Positions 62,036 through 64,000 of a stretch of DNA of 64,000 nt are shown here, one piece after another. A program made the translations under genes and the position numbers. Source of the DNA: Kuafuiihalomonas sp039024635 (GTDB taxonomy: Bacteria > Myxococcota > Kuafuiibacteriia > Kuafuiibacteriales > Kuafuiibacteriaceae); the NCBI GenBank assembly GCA_039024635.1, contig JBCCQA010000006.1:124001-188000 (forward strand), given 5' to 3'. Numbering within the stretch: the stretch's first letter is position 1; each line of letters opens with the position of its first letter. The notes beneath the pieces are model-generated. The model did no database searches. It had not been told where the DNA came from and saw only the letters and a program-made list of their open reading frames with translations.

Positions 62036-62464
62036 CTAATCAGGAATGGGCTTTCTTCGCATGGACTTCTTGTCAGCCTGGGCCCTCTTGGCGCGAAGCC
62101 TGCGCTCCTTGCTCCCTTTGGTGGGTCGGGTGGGTTGCCGCTTCTTGGGGACCTTCGACGCTGCGTCGAGGATCTCCTTCATACGTTCCCGCGCCAGGAC
62201 CAGGTTCCGCGACCGAACTCTCGTGTCGTCCACCGACACCAACAGCTCGTCCGTCTTGGTGAGGCGCGGAGCTAGCCGACTTCGTAGGTGTTGCTTGAGT
62301 GGCCCCGAAAGAGCCGAGTCCGCGAGGGACCATCGTAGGGTCACTCGCGTCTCGGTCTTGTTGACGTGCTGACCACCTGGCCCCGAGGCCCGGCTGGTTT
62401 CTACTCGCAGCTCAGACTCGGGCAGGACGGCGCCGTTGGCGAGAAGGAGGTCCACGAACCCCAA
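62036..62464 (-). CDS. arfB: Alternative ribosome-rescue factor B (peptidyl-tRNA hydrolase)
   Basis: 142 residues. The catalytic GGQ is at 30-32 in SGPGGQHVNK, with TRVTLRW following as in the YaeJ/ArfB family. The basic C-terminal tail (KKRQPTRPTKGSKERRLRAKR then KKSMRRK) enters the mRNA channel of stalled ribosomes. ArfB frees ribosomes lacking a stop codon by hydrolysing peptidyl-tRNA. The short length and absence of codon-recognition domains separate it from RF1/RF2. It is a single gene, 119 bp from the SDR gene. Confidence 0.9.
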   Translation of the reverse strand: MGFVDLLLANGAVLPESELRVETSRASGPGGQHVNKTETRVTLRWSLADSALSGPLKQHLRSRLAPRLTKTDELLVSVDDTRVRSRNLVLARERMKEILDAASKVPKKRQPTRPTKGSKERRLRAKRAQADKKSMRRKPIPD

Positions 62465-62546
62465 AGTGGGGCCGTGAACGCTCGTTGAGAAGTGAAGAAA
62501 GGAACAATGCCCTGGCGCGGGCTCGGAGCAGGCGCCGGAGATGCAG

Positions 62547-64000
62547 TCAGGGAGCCAGACCGCCGTTTGTGACCACCAAGTTGTCGATTCGGCCCAGGTC
62601 TCCAGAAACCGAGACTGAGATGTCCTTGTTATAGTCCCAAGCCAAAGTGTAGGTGCCCGGCGCTAGCTGAGTCTCAAAGAAGCCTGACTGAATGCCCGCT
62701 CGACTCAGGTTGAGGGTTCCGTCGATGGTAAACTCGAGGAAATCGCAGCAAGACTCACTCTCGACCTCCCAATCGAACTCGACGGCACCTCCGGGAGCCC
62801 GAATCTCAATCTCGAGGGTCATGGTGCTGTTCTGAAGGTCGTTGATGTTCCCGGATTCGGCCGAGAACATGCCAGTGATGGGGCTCGTACCCGAAGCAAA
62901 CCAGTCAGCGTCCCCACTCAGCTCGTAGTCGGAAGATAGAGTGCCCGATTCGAAGTCGTCCTCGAAGTCTGGACAAATAGCCGGACACGGACCGCCACAG
63001 TCGACGCCCTGTTCGCTGCCGTTGGCCACACCATCGGTGCAGCTTGGGACCGCACAGGTATTGTTCATGTCACAGACTCCGCTCTGACAGTCGGCAGCCA
63101 CCAAACAAGCCAGGTTGTCGGCGCAGGGCGCGCATGTGCTTCCGCCGCAATCAACGTCCGTTTCATCTTGGTTGACGCGGAGGTCTGAGCAGGAGGGATC
63201 GAGGCACACGAGGTTCTGCAGGTCGCAGATGTTCGACAGACAGTCCTCGTCGGCCGCGCAGAACTGGCCCACCAGGCAGCCCCCACAGGTCGCCCCGCCG
63301 CAGTCGACGTCGACCTCGTCTTGGTTGCGAACTTCGTCTTCACAGGTCGCCGCCGTACAGCTGCCCTGGCGACACACCCGGCTTTCGCAGTCGCGCTCGT
63401 CTTCACAGGCCAAATCATCCCCGCAGCGAGGACAGTCGAGTCCTCCACAGTCGACGTCGGTTTCGTTGCCGTTGGTGACGCCGTCCATGCAGCTCGGCGG
63501 GACGCACATGCTCATGGTGCAGGCGACGGTCACGCAGTCATCGGCGTCGATACAGGCTTCGCCGATCTCGCAAGCGCCGCAGACGTCACCACCGCAGTCG
63601 GTGTCGGTCTCATCCTGATTGGTGCGGCCGTCTTCGCAGGACTGGGCCGCGCAGCGGCCTTCGCAGACGCCGCTCTCGCAGTCCGCGTCGACCAGACAGA
63701 CGGTATCCAGGGCGCAACCGGGGCAGCCCGCCCCGCAGTCCACGTCAAGCTCTGCGCCGTTTTGGATTCCGTCGGTGCAGCTCGGCGCGGCGCAGGTTCC
63801 TGCGTCGCAAACGCCGCTCACGCAGTCGGTTTCGTCGTCGCAGCTCTGCCCGGCCGGGCAAGCCCCGCAGCTGCCGCCACAGTCCACACCGGTTTCGTCC
63901 CCGTTGTTGAGGCCGTCGAAGCAGTTGGGCGCCTGGCACTGCCCGGCCTGACAGGAGCCGGCGGCGCAGTCGCCGTTCCCACCGCAGCCCTGGCCCTGAA
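62547..64000 (-). CDS. Large secreted Cys-rich repeat protein, partial (cut by right edge)
   Basis: The open frame on the minus strand runs from the window edge (5' end missing) to the stop at 62547, at least 484 residues. Seven units of about 47 residues are visible, each built as CxDGxxNGxETDVDCGG, then CxxC, then DCxSGVC. Variants are DETGVDCGG, AELDVDCG and DETDTDCGG. This repeat is typical of myxobacterial surface proteins. The last ~140 residues form a beta-sandwich (DFEDDFESGTLSSDYELSGD; CCDFLEFTIDG; GTYTLAWDYNKDIS), similar to concanavalin/MAM-like carbohydrate- or protein-binding domains. No C-terminal anchor follows. It is probably an outer-surface or secreted adhesin. Confidence 0.85.
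   Translation of the reverse strand, partial: QGQGCGGNGDCAAGSCQAGQCQAPNCFDGLNNGDETGVDCGGSCGACPAGQSCDDETDCVSGVCDAGTCAAPSCTDGIQNGAELDVDCGAGCPGCALDTVCLVDADCESGVCEGRCAAQSCEDGRTNQDETDTDCGGDVCGACEIGEACIDADDCVTVACTMSMCVPPSCMDGVTNGNETDVDCGGLDCPRCGDDLACEDERDCESRVCRQGSCTAATCEDEVRNQDEVDVDCGGATCGGCLVGQFCAADEDCLSNICDLQNLVCLDPSCSDLRVNQDETDVDCGGSTCAPCADNLACLVAADCQSGVCDMNNTCAVPSCTDGVANGSEQGVDCGGPCPAICPDFEDDFESGTLSSDYELSGDADWFASGTSPITGMFSAESGNINDLQNSTMTLEIEIRAPGGAVEFDWEVESESCCDFLEFTIDGTLNLSRAGIQSGFFETQLAPGTYTLAWDYNKDISVSVSGDLGRIDNLVVTNGGLAP

Overview
This 64 kb window is high-GC, densely packed DNA. It most likely comes from the Myxococcota (formerly Deltaproteobacteria). The evidence is the family mix: a Ser/Thr kinase fused to an FGE-sulfatase-like domain, a choice-of-anchor-D/VWA lipoprotein, Cys-rich 'ETDVDCGG' repeats, DUF4388 and DUF4332 proteins, many lipoproteins and a broken gene with a MYXO-CTERM-like tail. 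No rRNA, tRNA, CRISPR array, transposase or phage gene was seen. Most of the window is ordinary chromosome with short, translationally coupled operons (ATGA/GTGA overlaps). Several decayed genes interrupt it.

Layout. 1-6.6 kb (minus strand): a cut lipoprotein gene, a large VWA lipoprotein, a GT39-type glycosyltransferase, an unknown membrane-anchored protein and a calcineurin-like phosphoesterase. 6.7-10.9 kb (plus): HD phosphohydrolase, histone-deacetylase-like enzyme and KefB/C-type antiporter. 10.9-15.9 kb: exported protein, uvrA, an MBL-fold glyoxalase II-like hydrolase and a beta-propeller remnant. 16-24.2 kb: lipoproteins, an ABM-PPOX fusion, a methyltransferase, an M17 aminopeptidase and an MRJP/yellow-like protein. 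24.2-27.0 kb: a marR gene divergent, across twin palindromes, from an acyl-CoA dehydrogenase plus APH-kinase pair that resembles split ACAD10/11. 27.0-33.9 kb: a PIN-toxin remnant, thrS, a broken FG-GAP/TSP3/MYXO-CTERM gene, a HEAT-type protein and a GST.

34-38.9 kb: nitrogen-control genes (glnA and glnB separated by a tandem-repeat block), a phosphohexomutase and a sugar-nucleotide epimerase. 38.9-44.2 kb: a periplasmic HtrA protease coupled to a lipid-anchored cytochrome c, a histidine-kinase remnant and the kinase-FGE fusion. 44.3-52.8 kb: coiled-coil membrane protein, plsY, Yip1-like protein and dinB, then divergently fbp, mutH, a CNB-DUF4388 regulator and a D-cysteine desulfhydrase-like enzyme, followed by a DHH phosphoesterase and a DUF1523 protein. 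52.8-57.3 kb: cysE-cysK, a methyltransferase, a DUF4332 protein and a soluble PilJ-like chemoreceptor whose 5' end is out of frame. 57.5-64 kb: a molybdenum hydroxylase (iorAB-like), an FGE-like protein, an SDR, arfB and a large Cys-rich repeat protein cut by the right edge.

Items most worth a second look: a full-length MutH homologue outside the Gammaproteobacteria; an 18-bp palindrome filling the dinB-fbp gap; the glnB-glnA tandem repeats with a diverged copy on the other side of glnA; the MarR-controlled split ACAD10/11 pair; and the frame-disrupted soluble PilJ-like receptor.
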